Assembly: GCA_028690755.1 (NCBI GenBank)
Contig: JAQVAO010000039.1
Location: forward strand, 1 to 5,892
DNA from: Patescibacteria group bacterium
Lineage (GTDB): Bacteria; Patescibacteriota; UBA1384; XYA2-FULL-43-10; CAINNR01
Direction: 5' to 3'
Length of the DNA stretch: 5,892 nt
Below, piece by piece: positions 1 to 5,540 of the stretch (position 1 is the first letter of the stretch; each line of letters starts with the position of its first letter). The position numbers and the translations under genes were made by a program. Below the pieces are notes generated by a model. It searched no databases and had not been told where the DNA came from. It was given only the letters and a program-made list of their open reading frames with translations.

Positions 1-1
1 A

Positions 2-259
2 ATGGTTGATACCGGCAAAAGTCCAAAAGAGATAATCGAAGAGAGTGGCTCGGCGCAGATCAGTGACTCCGACGAACTTAATGCTATGGTGGCGGAAACA
101 GTGAATAATAATCCGGATTTAGCTGAAAAATATCGTCTTGGAAAAACTCAGGTTCTTGGTTTTTTTGTCGGAGATATTATGAAAAAAACCAGTGGTCGAG
201 CGAATCCACAACTATTAAATAAATTGCTAAAGGAGCATCTAGATGGAAACAATAACTAA
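2..259 (+). CDS. gatB: Aspartyl/glutamyl-tRNA(Asn/Gln) amidotransferase subunit B, C-terminal end (partial)
   Basis: GatB is the kinase/transamidase-tunnel subunit of GatCAB, the cytoplasmic enzyme that converts Glu-tRNA(Gln) or Asp-tRNA(Asn) to the amide form. Only the last 85 codons lie in the window. They match the helical GatB/YqeY tail domain that contacts tRNA: a GKSPKEIIEE start, then ISDSDELNAMV, then GKTQVLGFFVGDIMK, then the family hallmark GRANPQLLNKLLKEHL close to the C-terminus. The catalytic cradle domain is upstream and not visible. The frame is open at the left edge, so the methionine at position 2 is most likely internal and not a start. The gene ends in TAA and its last 17 bases overlap the next gene, whose ribosome binding site (AAGGAG, 230-235) is inside gatB. 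The family assignment is firm; completeness upstream cannot be judged. Confidence 0.93.
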   Translation: MVDTGKSPKEIIEESGSAQISDSDELNAMVAETVNNNPDLAEKYRLGKTQVLGFFVGDIMKKTSGRANPQLLNKLLKEHLDGNNN

Positions 260-728
260 TGTCCTTAATTCTTTCTGGTTGCCGGTTTATAACTTCTTGC
301 CGAAGTTACCGACATTAATTTTGATTGTATTACTTGGATATTTAATTATTCAGATAATTTATTGGATATTAAACCGCGCCTTAAAATTATCAAAGATTCC
401 ACGAGCACTAATTGGTGTTATCGCTTCCCTTTCATTAATTATAATGTGGGTAATATTGTTCGCTGAAATTGCTCGGCAGCTTGGTATGGGTAGTCTGGCA
501 GTAACAATTTCTGGTTCCTTGGCAGTTTTAGCTTTGGCACTAGCTTCCGGCGCCTCAGGGTTAGCAGGTGATATAATTGCCGGTGTTTTTCTGGCCAGAG
601 ACAGTGATTTTGAAATTGGCTTTCGGATAAGAATTGGTGGCATTGAAGGTATTATTCAAAAGATTGATATTAGAAAAATTCGCGTCGTTGACGATAAAGG
701 TGATATACATATCTTCCCAAACACGTAA
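243..728 (+). CDS. Short MscS-family mechanosensitive channel-like membrane protein, ended by an in-frame TAA
   Basis: Encodes 161 residues with an AAGGAG seven bases before the ATG. Three hydrophobic segments are visible: about residues 23-44, 54-75 and 83-118. The third is rich in Gly and Ala (G91, G103, G106, G109, G114), as in the pore-lining TM3 of MscS. It is followed by a beta-domain start (FEIGFRIRIGGIEGIIQKID...) ending in HIFPNT, the equivalent of the VIPN strand of MscS. MscS-type channels open under membrane tension and release solutes. In the family the beta domain goes on past this PN motif, and here the frame does continue after the stop (see 729-827), so the gene looks prematurely ended. 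It could be a real nonsense mutation, a sequencing or assembly error, or a functional short form. The likely operon is gatB - this gene - htrA. Confidence 0.75.
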   Translation: METITNVLNSFWLPVYNFLPKLPTLILIVLLGYLIIQIIYWILNRALKLSKIPRALIGVIASLSLIIMWVILFAEIARQLGMGSLAVTISGSLAVLALALASGASGLAGDIIAGVFLARDSDFEIGFRIRIGGIEGIIQKIDIRKIRVVDDKGDIHIFPNT

Positions 729-827
729 TTGGATAAAGAAGGATGGGTGATTGTTTCTCAGAATGTTGAAGATAACAAAGATGATTTGAAAAAAATTATT
801 GCAAAAAATGAAGATAAACAAAAATAA
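729..827 (+). other. In-frame continuation of the MscS-like gene beyond the TAA at 726-728
   Basis: Directly after the stop, 32 sense codons follow in the same frame, starting LDKEGWVIV and ending in a charged, lysine-rich tail before a second TAA at 825-827. The first residues read as the natural next beta strand after FPNT, and the lysine-rich end resembles a normal C-terminus. The second TAA is followed immediately by the htrA ribosome binding site, the tight spacing expected of an intact operon. No ribosome binding site precedes 729, so independent translation is unlikely. Read together, 243-827 would give a protein of 194 codons with the stop replaced by one amino acid. Confidence 0.65.
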
Positions 828-837
828 AGGAGAAGTA
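826..837 (+). promoter_or_regulatory. Ribosome binding site that sets the htrA start
   Basis: AAAGGAG (826-832) lies five bases before the ATG at 838. This favours 838 over the in-frame TTG at 799, which has no such site and lies inside the tail of the upstream gene. Confidence 0.8.
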
Positions 838-2046
838 ATGACAAAAATTGTCTATGAAAATAACGGCGAAGTCGAAATGAAAAAAAATGTAAATCGTAGC
901 AACAAGTTCTGGAAGATTATTTGTATTATTGTCATCAGCCTAATTTTTGGTGCGATTAGTGGTGTTGGCAGTGTCATCCTTTTGTCAAAAGACAACGGCG
1001 CGATTGCTAAAAAGATTGGTTTTAAGAATTGGGATAATTTATCAATTCCGATGACTGAAACAAAAAAAATTGTCATAGAAGAATCTGGCGCAATAGTAGA
1101 CACTATTGAAAAGATGTCTCCGGCTGTAGTCTCAATTGTTTCAAAATCAAAAATGCAAAATATTTTCGGCGATGTCGTGACTCAGGAGGGTGGTGGCACC
1201 GGTTTCATAATCACTAGCGATGGGTTGATATTAACCAACAAACATGTTGTTTCAGATACCGGTGCTACATACTCAGTAATTTTATCAGATGGTAAAAACT
1301 ATGATGCAAAAGTGCAGTCGATCGATCCATTAAATGATTTAGCAGTGGTAAAAATTGAAGCGAGAAATTTGCCAGTTGTTGAATTGGGAGATTCCGATCA
1401 GTTGGTCGTTGGCCAATGGGTAGTTGCTGTTGGCAACGCCCTTGGTAAATATCAAAACACTGTCACTGTTGGAATTGTGTCGGCCAAGGAGAGACAAGTA
1501 GAAGCAAGCGACCCCTCAAGTGGGAGTACTGAGAGTCTCCAGGGTATGTTGCAAACTGATGCGGCGATAAATTCTGGAAATTCCGGCGGCCCTTGGGTTA
1601 ATTTACACGGTCAGGTTGTTGGTATAAATACGGCAGTTGCCTCAAATGCTCAAGGAATCGGTTTCGCAATTCCGATTAATGCAGCGAAAAAAGCAATTGA
1701 TAGTATCAAGAAATCAGGGAAAATTATTCGTCCTTATCTTGGCGTTAGATATTTGCCGATTACTCCTGATTTAGCTAAAACAAGCAACCTAAAATACGAT
1801 TATGGCGCCTTAGTAATTAAGGGTAATGGTTTGGGTCAGGTAGCAGTAATTCCTGGGAGTCCAGCTGACAAGGCCGGAATAGTGGAAAACGACATTATTC
1901 TTGAGATAAATGGTCAAAGAATTAATAGCGAGAGTAGCCTGTCAAGTTTATTGCAGAGACATGATGTAGGAAACACGATAACTCTAAAAATATTCCATGA
2001 TGATGGTGAGAGAGATGTCAAAGTTACTTTGGAAGAAATGAAATAA
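838..2046 (+). CDS. htrA: HtrA/DegP-type membrane-anchored serine protease with one PDZ domain
   Basis: A 402-residue trypsin-fold protease of the S1C family, which degrades or refolds damaged proteins outside the cytoplasmic membrane. A short basic cytoplasmic N-terminus is followed by one membrane anchor (about residues 25-50), a linker, the protease domain (about 83-290) and a C-terminal PDZ domain (about 295-400). The catalytic triad is complete: His136 in TNKHVVS, Asp167 in DPLNDLAVVKI, and Ser249 in NSGNSGGP. Family landmarks GDSDQLVVGQWVVAVGN, TVTVGIVSAKER and GIGFAIPIN are all present. The PDZ part has the usual IPGSPADKAGI...DIILEINGQRI motif. Length is normal for the family. It lies 10 bases after the in-frame end of the MscS-like gene, suggesting co-transcription and a shared envelope role. 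The gene symbol is generic; which HtrA paralogue it is cannot be told. Confidence 0.95.
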   Translation: MTKIVYENNGEVEMKKNVNRSNKFWKIICIIVISLIFGAISGVGSVILLSKDNGAIAKKIGFKNWDNLSIPMTETKKIVIEESGAIVDTIEKMSPAVVSIVSKSKMQNIFGDVVTQEGGGTGFIITSDGLILTNKHVVSDTGATYSVILSDGKNYDAKVQSIDPLNDLAVVKIEARNLPVVELGDSDQLVVGQWVVAVGNALGKYQNTVTVGIVSAKERQVEASDPSSGSTESLQGMLQTDAAINSGNSGGPWVNLHGQVVGINTAVASNAQGIGFAIPINAAKKAIDSIKKSGKIIRPYLGVRYLPITPDLAKTSNLKYDYGALVIKGNGLGQVAVIPGSPADKAGIVENDIILEINGQRINSESSLSSLLQRHDVGNTITLKIFHDDGERDVKVTLEEMK

Positions 2047-2075
2047 CTTTTTCTGGAATTGATTGGTGTTTTTTT

Positions 2076-2103
2076 GCTGGCTCTCCTTACAAGGAGAGCC
2101 AGC
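2076..2103 (+). terminator. Strong hairpin at the htrA / small-gene convergent junction, probable terminator
   Basis: A perfect 12-bp stem (2076-2087 with 2092-2103, GCTGGCTCTCCT and its complement) encloses a TACA tetraloop, 29 bases after the htrA stop. On the plus strand it is followed by CTTTAGTT, a poor U-run, so it is an imperfect intrinsic terminator. On the minus strand it would be followed by A7, so it does not look like an intrinsic terminator for the opposing gene. It may instead block RNA decay or transcription through the junction. Confidence 0.6.
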
Positions 2104-2121
2104 TTTAGTTCTGGACTCTTC

Positions 2122-2346
2122 CTATGCCACATGAGCAGAGGCCTTCTTCCGTTTTTTCGAGTGCGAGTCGAAGATCCTTTTGCGCTCCTTTCCGGTGATC
2201 CAGACCCCGATTTCGAATGGGTGTTCTACCATGAAGCAGCCTTTTGGACAAAGCAACAGTAGACCACTCACCTCTAGTCGGCAGTCTGGGTGTTTGGGAC
2301 AATATTCGGGCGCGTTGCGCCTGGCGAAATTGTCTGGTAGCGCCAC
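2122..2346 (-). CDS. Small four-cysteine, lysine/arginine-tailed protein of unknown function
   Basis: I do not recognise this 74-residue protein. It starts at a GTG at 2344-2346 with an excellent ribosome binding site upstream (AAAGGAGGTGA, 2354-2364), which supports translation and fixes the start. Cysteines fall at 16, 22, 33 and 37, reading YCPKHPDC and, ten residues on, CPKGC, with His19 as another possible ligand. This resembles a small zinc-ribbon or treble-clef arrangement. The middle (residues 38-51) is hydrophobic/aromatic (FMVEHPFEIGVWITG) and the C-terminus is basic (GKERKR...KKRKK), as in nucleic-acid-binding proteins. It lies 77 bases downstream of prmC on the same strand but has its own likely promoter. 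Its base composition is clearly higher in G+C than its neighbours, hinting at separate origin or transfer. Zinc and nucleic-acid binding are inference from the pattern only. Confidence 0.7.
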   Translation of the reverse strand: MALPDNFARRNAPEYCPKHPDCRLEVSGLLLLCPKGCFMVEHPFEIGVWITGKERKRIFDSHSKKRKKASAHVA

Positions 2347-2353
2347 TGTTGTC

Positions 2354-2364
2354 TCACCTCCTTT
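2354..2364 (-). promoter_or_regulatory. Near-perfect Shine-Dalgarno site of the small cysteine gene
   Basis: Read on the minus strand this is AAAGGAGGTGA, an almost complete anti-16S match, with seven bases between its end and the GTG start. It is far stronger than anything in front of prfA or rpmE and selects the GTG over upstream in-frame codons such as the ATG at 2413-2415. Confidence 0.75.
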
Positions 2365-2406
2365 ATACTGAAATGCCGCGAAGATCGATAGGAAGAGTTC
2401 GATTTG

Positions 2407-2435
2407 AAAATACAATAAAACAACTAATTTGACAA
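2407..2435 (-). promoter_or_regulatory. Candidate sigma-70-type promoter for the small cysteine gene
   Basis: On the minus strand TTGTCA (2430-2435, five of six to consensus) and TATTTT (2407-2412, four of six) are 17 bases apart. The -35 lies in the last codons of prmC. Predicted transcription would begin near 2400, giving a leader of roughly 54 bases that starts at the inverted-repeat arm. Confidence 0.45.
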
Positions 2436-3272
2436 GATTGAGAGCAGTCTCAATTTATTAGATAAATCGATATAAGTTTTTGTATCAGAATAGGTTTGTA
2501 GAGCGTATTCTTGAATTTTTTTAATATTTCTCGGATCCGCTTCAATCAGAATTTCACCGTTTTTTGCTAGGTGTTTTTTCGCTTGTTTTAAAAACCTTAA
2601 AATTGTTGTTGCCCCATCTCTACCGGAGAATATCGCCTCTTTCGGTTCAAATCTAATTTCATCATTTCCTGATTCACCTTCAGGAACATAGGGCAAATTA
2701 GCAATGATCAAATCAAATTTGCCTCGAATATTTGAAAATAAATCAGATTTTTTAAAACTTATTTTTGTTAGATGTTTTTTGTTGTTTTTCTTTGCGACTC
2801 TCAACGCTTTATCTGAAATATCGGAAGCAAAAAATATAATTTTTTGTTCAATCGACTTAGTATTTTTTGCAATAGAAATTATGATATTTCCTGAACCTGT
2901 TCCGATATCCAAAATAGATAGTTCTCTGTTTTTGTTTGCCTCGACAAATTCCAGAGCTTTTTCTACAATCAATTCAGTTTCTGGACGAGGTATGAGGGTA
3001 TCGGGAGAAACATCAAAATCTAGACCAAAAAATTCTTTCCCCCCCGTTATGTAAGAGATGGGATAATGTGTGCAACGTAATCTAACTATTTTTTTAATTC
3101 TTGCGATTTCACTCTTTTTTAGCTCACAATCAGGGTTTGACAGCAAGAATTCGCGCGATTTTTTGGTAACAAACTCAAAAATTATTTGAGCATCTATTTC
3201 CGCGGAAGATATCCTATTTTCTTTTAGTTCTTTAACAGTTTTTTTATAAAAATCGAAGAAAGTATTATTCAT
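2424..3272 (-). CDS. prmC: Peptide chain release factor N5-glutamine methyltransferase
   Basis: PrmC transfers a methyl group from S-adenosylmethionine to the glutamine of the GGQ motif in release factors, raising termination efficiency. The 282-residue length is normal. The N-terminal helical substrate-binding domain (about 1-85) leads to RPETE at 96-100, then the SAM-binding DIGTGSGNI at 122-130, the acidic ASD at 149-151, and the catalytic tetrapeptide at 192-195. That tetrapeptide is NLPY in place of the usual NPPY, followed by VPEG and then [12 protein letters not shown], a family hallmark. The start codon lies inside the end of prfA (8-base overlap, ATGAATAA), so translation is probably coupled to that of its own substrate protein. 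It is the last core gene of the rpmE-prfA-prmC group. RNA or DNA methyltransferases also use NPPY-type motifs, but the adjacency to prfA and the PrmC landmarks make this call solid. Confidence 0.93.
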   Translation of the reverse strand: MNNTFFDFYKKTVKELKENRISSAEIDAQIIFEFVTKKSREFLLSNPDCELKKSEIARIKKIVRLRCTHYPISYITGGKEFFGLDFDVSPDTLIPRPETELIVEKALEFVEANKNRELSILDIGTGSGNIIISIAKNTKSIEQKIIFFASDISDKALRVAKKNNKKHLTKISFKKSDLFSNIRGKFDLIIANLPYVPEGESGNDEIRFEPKEAIFSGRDGATTILRFLKQAKKHLAKNGEILIEADPRNIKKIQEYALQTYSDTKTYIDLSNKLRLLSILSN

Positions 3273-4338
3273 CTTCTTGTGTATCTAGTAGACGCTTTTT
3301 GTCTTCTTCAATTAATAAGGAAATTATTGATTCCAAATCGCCGGCTAAAATTTTTGCTATACCGTGCCAGCTCTGATTTATTCGATGATCGGTGATTCTG
3401 TCTTGAGGAAAGTTATATGTTCTGATTTTTTCGCTTCTGTCTCCAGTGCCAATTTGCGATCTCCGTTTGTCTCCCATTTCGCGTTGCTTTTTTTCTTCTT
3501 CTAGAGCAAGAATTCTGGAGCGCAAAATTGACATTGCTTTATTTTTATTTTTTAATTGAGACTTTTCATCCTGGCAGGTGATTATCATACCGGTTGGCAA
3601 ATGGGTAATCCGAACGGCTGAATCGGTGGTGTTTACTGATTGCCCTCCGGGACCGGATGACCGGAAAACATCAACTCTTATCTCCTCAGGTCTGATTTCA
3701 ACATCCGCTTCTTCTGCTTCAGGAAGAACAGCAACTGTAATTGTTGAAGTATGAATCCGACCTGATTTTTCTGTTTCCGGAACTCTCTGGACTCTGTGTA
3801 CTCCTGATTCATATTTCATCTTGGAATAAACATTGTCGCCTGATATTTTAAAAGCAATTGATTTTATTCCACCGATTGACGAATTTTGCGAATCAAGTAT
3901 TTCTGTTGTCCAGAGATTATTTTCTGCATAGTGACTATACATGCGAAAGATTTCGGCGGCAAAAAGCTCTGATTCGTCTCCACCAGCAGCCGGCCGAATT
4001 TCAATAATCACATTTTTTTGATCATTTGGGTCTGCCGGAATTAAAAGCAGATGAAGCTCTTTTTCAAGAATTTCCTTTTCCTTTTCCAAGTCGACTAATT
4101 CAAGCTTGGCGATTTCTGCTAATTCTTGTTCGTCAGAAGAAATAATCTCCTGATTTTCAGAAATATTTTTTACAATATTGAAATAGCGTTCGATTTTTTT
4201 TGCATCATTTTCTAAATTTGTTTTTTCTTTTGAAAGCTTAGAAAGTTTTTCCGGATCAGAAAGATTTGCTGGATCTGACAACTCTTTCTCCAGAAGCTTA
4301 TAATTTTTCAAAATTTTTTCTAATTTTTCTTTCATCAT
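3265..4338 (-). CDS. prfA: Peptide chain release factor 1 (RF1)
   Basis: RF1 recognises UAA and UAG in the ribosomal A site and triggers peptide release. The 357-residue length is standard. A coiled-coil-rich N-terminal domain (about 1-100) precedes [12 protein letters not shown] (112-123), then [18 protein letters not shown] with the P-x-T stop-codon reading tripeptide at 187-189 (PET here), then [11 protein letters not shown] with the catalytic GGQ at 231-233. The C-terminal part has the RF1-type [24 protein letters not shown] stretch. These features favour RF1 over RF2. Two ATGs stand in tandem at the start (4336-4338 and 4333-4335); neither has a Shine-Dalgarno site, since the preceding bases are a T6 run and AAA. 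All stop codons seen in this window are TAA or TAG, readable by RF1. Confidence 0.96.
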   Translation of the reverse strand: MMKEKLEKILKNYKLLEKELSDPANLSDPEKLSKLSKEKTNLENDAKKIERYFNIVKNISENQEIISSDEQELAEIAKLELVDLEKEKEILEKELHLLLIPADPNDQKNVIIEIRPAAGGDESELFAAEIFRMYSHYAENNLWTTEILDSQNSSIGGIKSIAFKISGDNVYSKMKYESGVHRVQRVPETEKSGRIHTSTITVAVLPEAEEADVEIRPEEIRVDVFRSSGPGGQSVNTTDSAVRITHLPTGMIITCQDEKSQLKNKNKAMSILRSRILALEEEKKQREMGDKRRSQIGTGDRSEKIRTYNFPQDRITDHRINQSWHGIAKILAGDLESIISLLIEEDKKRLLDTQEDE

Positions 4339-4341
4339 TTT

Positions 4342-4372
4342 AAAAAACCAGTTTATATTTAATAACTGGTTT
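4342..4372 (-). terminator. rpmE intrinsic terminator, just ahead of prfA
   Basis: A 9-bp stem (AAACCAGTT, with its complement AACTGGTTT; arms 4345-4353 and 4364-4372) encloses a 10-base A/T loop. On the minus strand the 3' arm runs into a T6 tract. It starts 19 bases after the rpmE stop and its T-run ends three bases before the prfA ATG. The stem is short with only three G-C pairs, so read-through is likely. Confidence 0.55.
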
Positions 4373-4373
4373 C

Positions 4374-4379
4374 ATTATA
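4374..4379 (-). promoter_or_regulatory. Candidate prfA promoter -10 element
   Basis: A perfect TATAAT on the minus strand, preceded by G at the extended -10 position, but with no convincing -35 box at 16-18 bases. Initiation would fall near 4367, inside the 5' arm of the rpmE terminator, giving a prfA leader of about 29 bases. Confidence 0.4.
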
Positions 4380-4391
4380 CCTTAAATTTGA

Positions 4392-4634
4392 TTAGCTATC
4401 TTTGTTCTCAGTTGTTTTTTTTGCCTTGAACTTTTCAGCGGCGGCAACCCTGGCTTTAAATTTATCAACTCTGCCAGCGGTATCAATGAGTTTTTCCTTG
4501 CCGGTAAAATATGGATGGCAGGCAGAGCAAATTTCAACCTGAATATCTTTTGTTGTTGAATTTACCTCAAAAATATTGCCACAAGAGCAGGTAACAGTTG
4601 TTTTTTCGTAATTTGGATGAATATCTTTTTTCAT
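4392..4634 (-). CDS. rpmE: 50S ribosomal protein L31, zinc-binding type
   Basis: L31 is a small protein of the large subunit that forms part of the bridge to the small-subunit head. The 80-residue product starts MKKDIHPNY, as the family does, and has the zinc-binding (C+) set: Cys16 and Cys18 (CSCGN), then Cys36 and Cys39 ([10 protein letters not shown]). The landmark DTAGRVDKF follows, then a basic Ala/Lys tail. The presence of all four cysteines marks the zinc form, not the cysteine-less paralogue made under zinc shortage. No Shine-Dalgarno is visible before the ATG, and the likely promoter puts the transcript start within a few bases of it, so the message may be leaderless. It heads the conserved rpmE-prfA-prmC order and is divergent from rpsB. 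Confidence 0.96.
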   Translation of the reverse strand: MKKDIHPNYEKTTVTCSCGNIFEVNSTTKDIQVEICSACHPYFTGKEKLIDTAGRVDKFKARVAAAEKFKAKKTTENKDS

Positions 4635-4643
4635 AACAAAAAT

Positions 4644-4672
4644 AGTTTATCAGAATATTGATATTTATGCAA
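4644..4672 (-). promoter_or_regulatory. Candidate rpmE promoter with extended -10
   Basis: On the minus strand TTGCAT (4667-4672) and TAAACT (4644-4649) are 17 bases apart, and TGA directly precedes the -10, giving the TGn extension. The start of transcription would fall about seven bases on, near 4637, only about three bases before the ATG. Confidence 0.5.
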
Positions 4673-4686
4673 GGGTGTGCTAGAAT
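4658..4686 (+). promoter_or_regulatory. Strong rpsB-tsf promoter with extended -10
   Basis: TTGATA (4658-4663) and TAGAAT (4681-4686), each five of six to consensus, are spaced by exactly 17 bases, and TGC sits just before the -10. This is the best promoter match in the window. Transcription should start near 4693, leaving a leader of about 90 bases. Confidence 0.75.
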
Positions 4687-4692
4687 TAATTC

Positions 4693-4783
4693 GTCAAGAA
4701 AAAAAATTAATTTCACACGCCTCTCTAGTACTTCTTCCCCCAAGGGGGATTGTGAGGCGGAGGATAAAAGAAGGAGAATGTAA
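4693..4783 (+). ncRNA. Structured rpsB mRNA leader, possible S2 autoregulatory element
   Basis: The leader folds by eye into a lower 6-bp stem CGCCTC/GAGGCG (4718-4723 with 4754-4759), an asymmetric internal loop (12 bases on the 5' side, 4 on the 3' side) and an upper TCCCC/GGGGA stem (4736-4740 with 4745-4749) capped by CAAG. CTTCT in the large internal-loop strand (4731-4735) is complementary to AGAAG (4769-4773), which overlaps the start of the ribosome binding site AAGGAGA (4771-4777), so a pseudoknot could hide it. Proteobacterial rpsB leaders are known to be bound by S2 to repress rpsB-tsf; that this leader does the same is inference. Confidence 0.5.
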
Positions 4784-5518
4784 ATGTTTTCTACACCAAC
4801 TCTTAGCGAAATGCTCGCTGTTGGGGTTCATTTTGGTCACAAGAGAGCCAGATGGAATCCAAAAATGGAAAATTTTATTTTTACCACTAAAAATGGTGTT
4901 TCAGTAATCAATTTGGAGAAAACCAAAGAGATGCTGGAGAAGTCTTTGGAATTTTTATCTAAAGAAGTTTCAGAAGGTAAGAAGGTGGTTTTTGTCACCA
5001 GTAAAAGACAGGCAAGAGAGATTGTCAAAGAAGCGGCAATTTTTTGTGGTATGCCATATGTTGTCGAAAAATGGCGTGGTGGTACAATCACTAATTTCTC
5101 AATTATCTCCGAGAACTTTAAAACTTTGAAAAAATTAAAAGAGCAGATCTCTTCGCCGGAATTTTCTAAACTATCGAATATTGAACAAAATCAAGTCAAA
5201 GAGAAAGCGGAAAAAATTGAAAGATTTTTCGGTGGTATTTCAGAATTAAAAAAGAAGCCTGACATTCTATTTCTGATCGGATCACATGATGAAAAAATTG
5301 CTCTAAAAGAAGCAAAATCAGAAAATATTCCCACGGTTGCTCTTGTCGACACAAATGCAAATCCAGAGGAAGTTGATTGGCCGATACCATCAAATGATGA
5401 TGCGACCAAAGCAATAAAATTAATGGTTGAAACAGTAGCAAAGACAATAGCTGAAAGTAAAAAGACTGAGGCGGAAAACACTGTTATTGCCAGTTCCGAT
5501 AAAAAGAATAAAGAATAA
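4784..5518 (+). CDS. rpsB: 30S ribosomal protein S2
   Basis: S2 binds late to the small subunit between head and body and is required, with S1 where present, for mRNA engagement. The 244-residue product has the family order: LSEMLAVGVHFGHKRARWNPKM at the N-terminus (GVHFGH at 14-19), FIFTTKNGVSVINLEKT, the EKWRGGTITNF motif (95-105), a coiled-coil insertion (about 110-150) and the C-terminal VDTNANPEEVDWPIPSNDDA block (188-207). A polar, charged tail of about 25 residues follows. Length is typical. The start is fixed by AAGGAGA seven bases upstream. It is followed after 22 bases by tsf, the standard bacterial pair, and is preceded by a strong promoter and a structured leader. Confidence 0.97.
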   Translation: MFSTPTLSEMLAVGVHFGHKRARWNPKMENFIFTTKNGVSVINLEKTKEMLEKSLEFLSKEVSEGKKVVFVTSKRQAREIVKEAAIFCGMPYVVEKWRGGTITNFSIISENFKTLKKLKEQISSPEFSKLSNIEQNQVKEKAEKIERFFGGISELKKKPDILFLIGSHDEKIALKEAKSENIPTVALVDTNANPEEVDWPIPSNDDATKAIKLMVETVAKTIAESKKTEAENTVIASSDKKNKE

Positions 5519-5540
5519 GTTAAATTTTTTTGGAGGTAAT

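Larger units (their letters stand above)
2113..2400. repeat. Inverted repeat bounding a G+C-rich island
   Basis: ACTCTTCCTAT at 2115-2125 and its exact complement ATAGGAAGAGT at 2388-2398 face each other (12 of 13 when extended to 2113 and 2400). The repeats sit at the two edges of a stretch that is about 53% G+C by hand count over the gene (2122-2346), against a much lower level in prmC next door (a sampled 60-base block at 2701-2760 has 23%). No direct target-site duplication is apparent outside the repeats. One arm overlaps the small gene's stop codon, the other lies in its 5' leader. Confidence 0.5.

Noticed and set aside
799..837. Upstream TTG start for htrA giving 13 more residues
   Set aside because: It lies inside the tail of the MscS-like frame, has no ribosome binding site, and the ATG at 838 has AAAGGAG at the right distance.
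2059..2432. Several overlapping plus-strand and other-frame reading frames in the htrA-prmC gap
   Set aside because: They have no ribosome binding sites or domain-like sequence and are shadows of the minus-strand four-cysteine gene.
2704..3054. A 116-codon plus-strand frame inside prmC
   Set aside because: It is antisense to a well-supported gene, has no ribosome binding site and reflects the base composition of prmC.
4677..4907. A 76-codon plus-strand frame across the rpsB leader
   Set aside because: It overlaps the promoter, leader and rpsB start out of frame, starts at a non-ATG codon without an SD and has no recognisable sequence; treated as chance.
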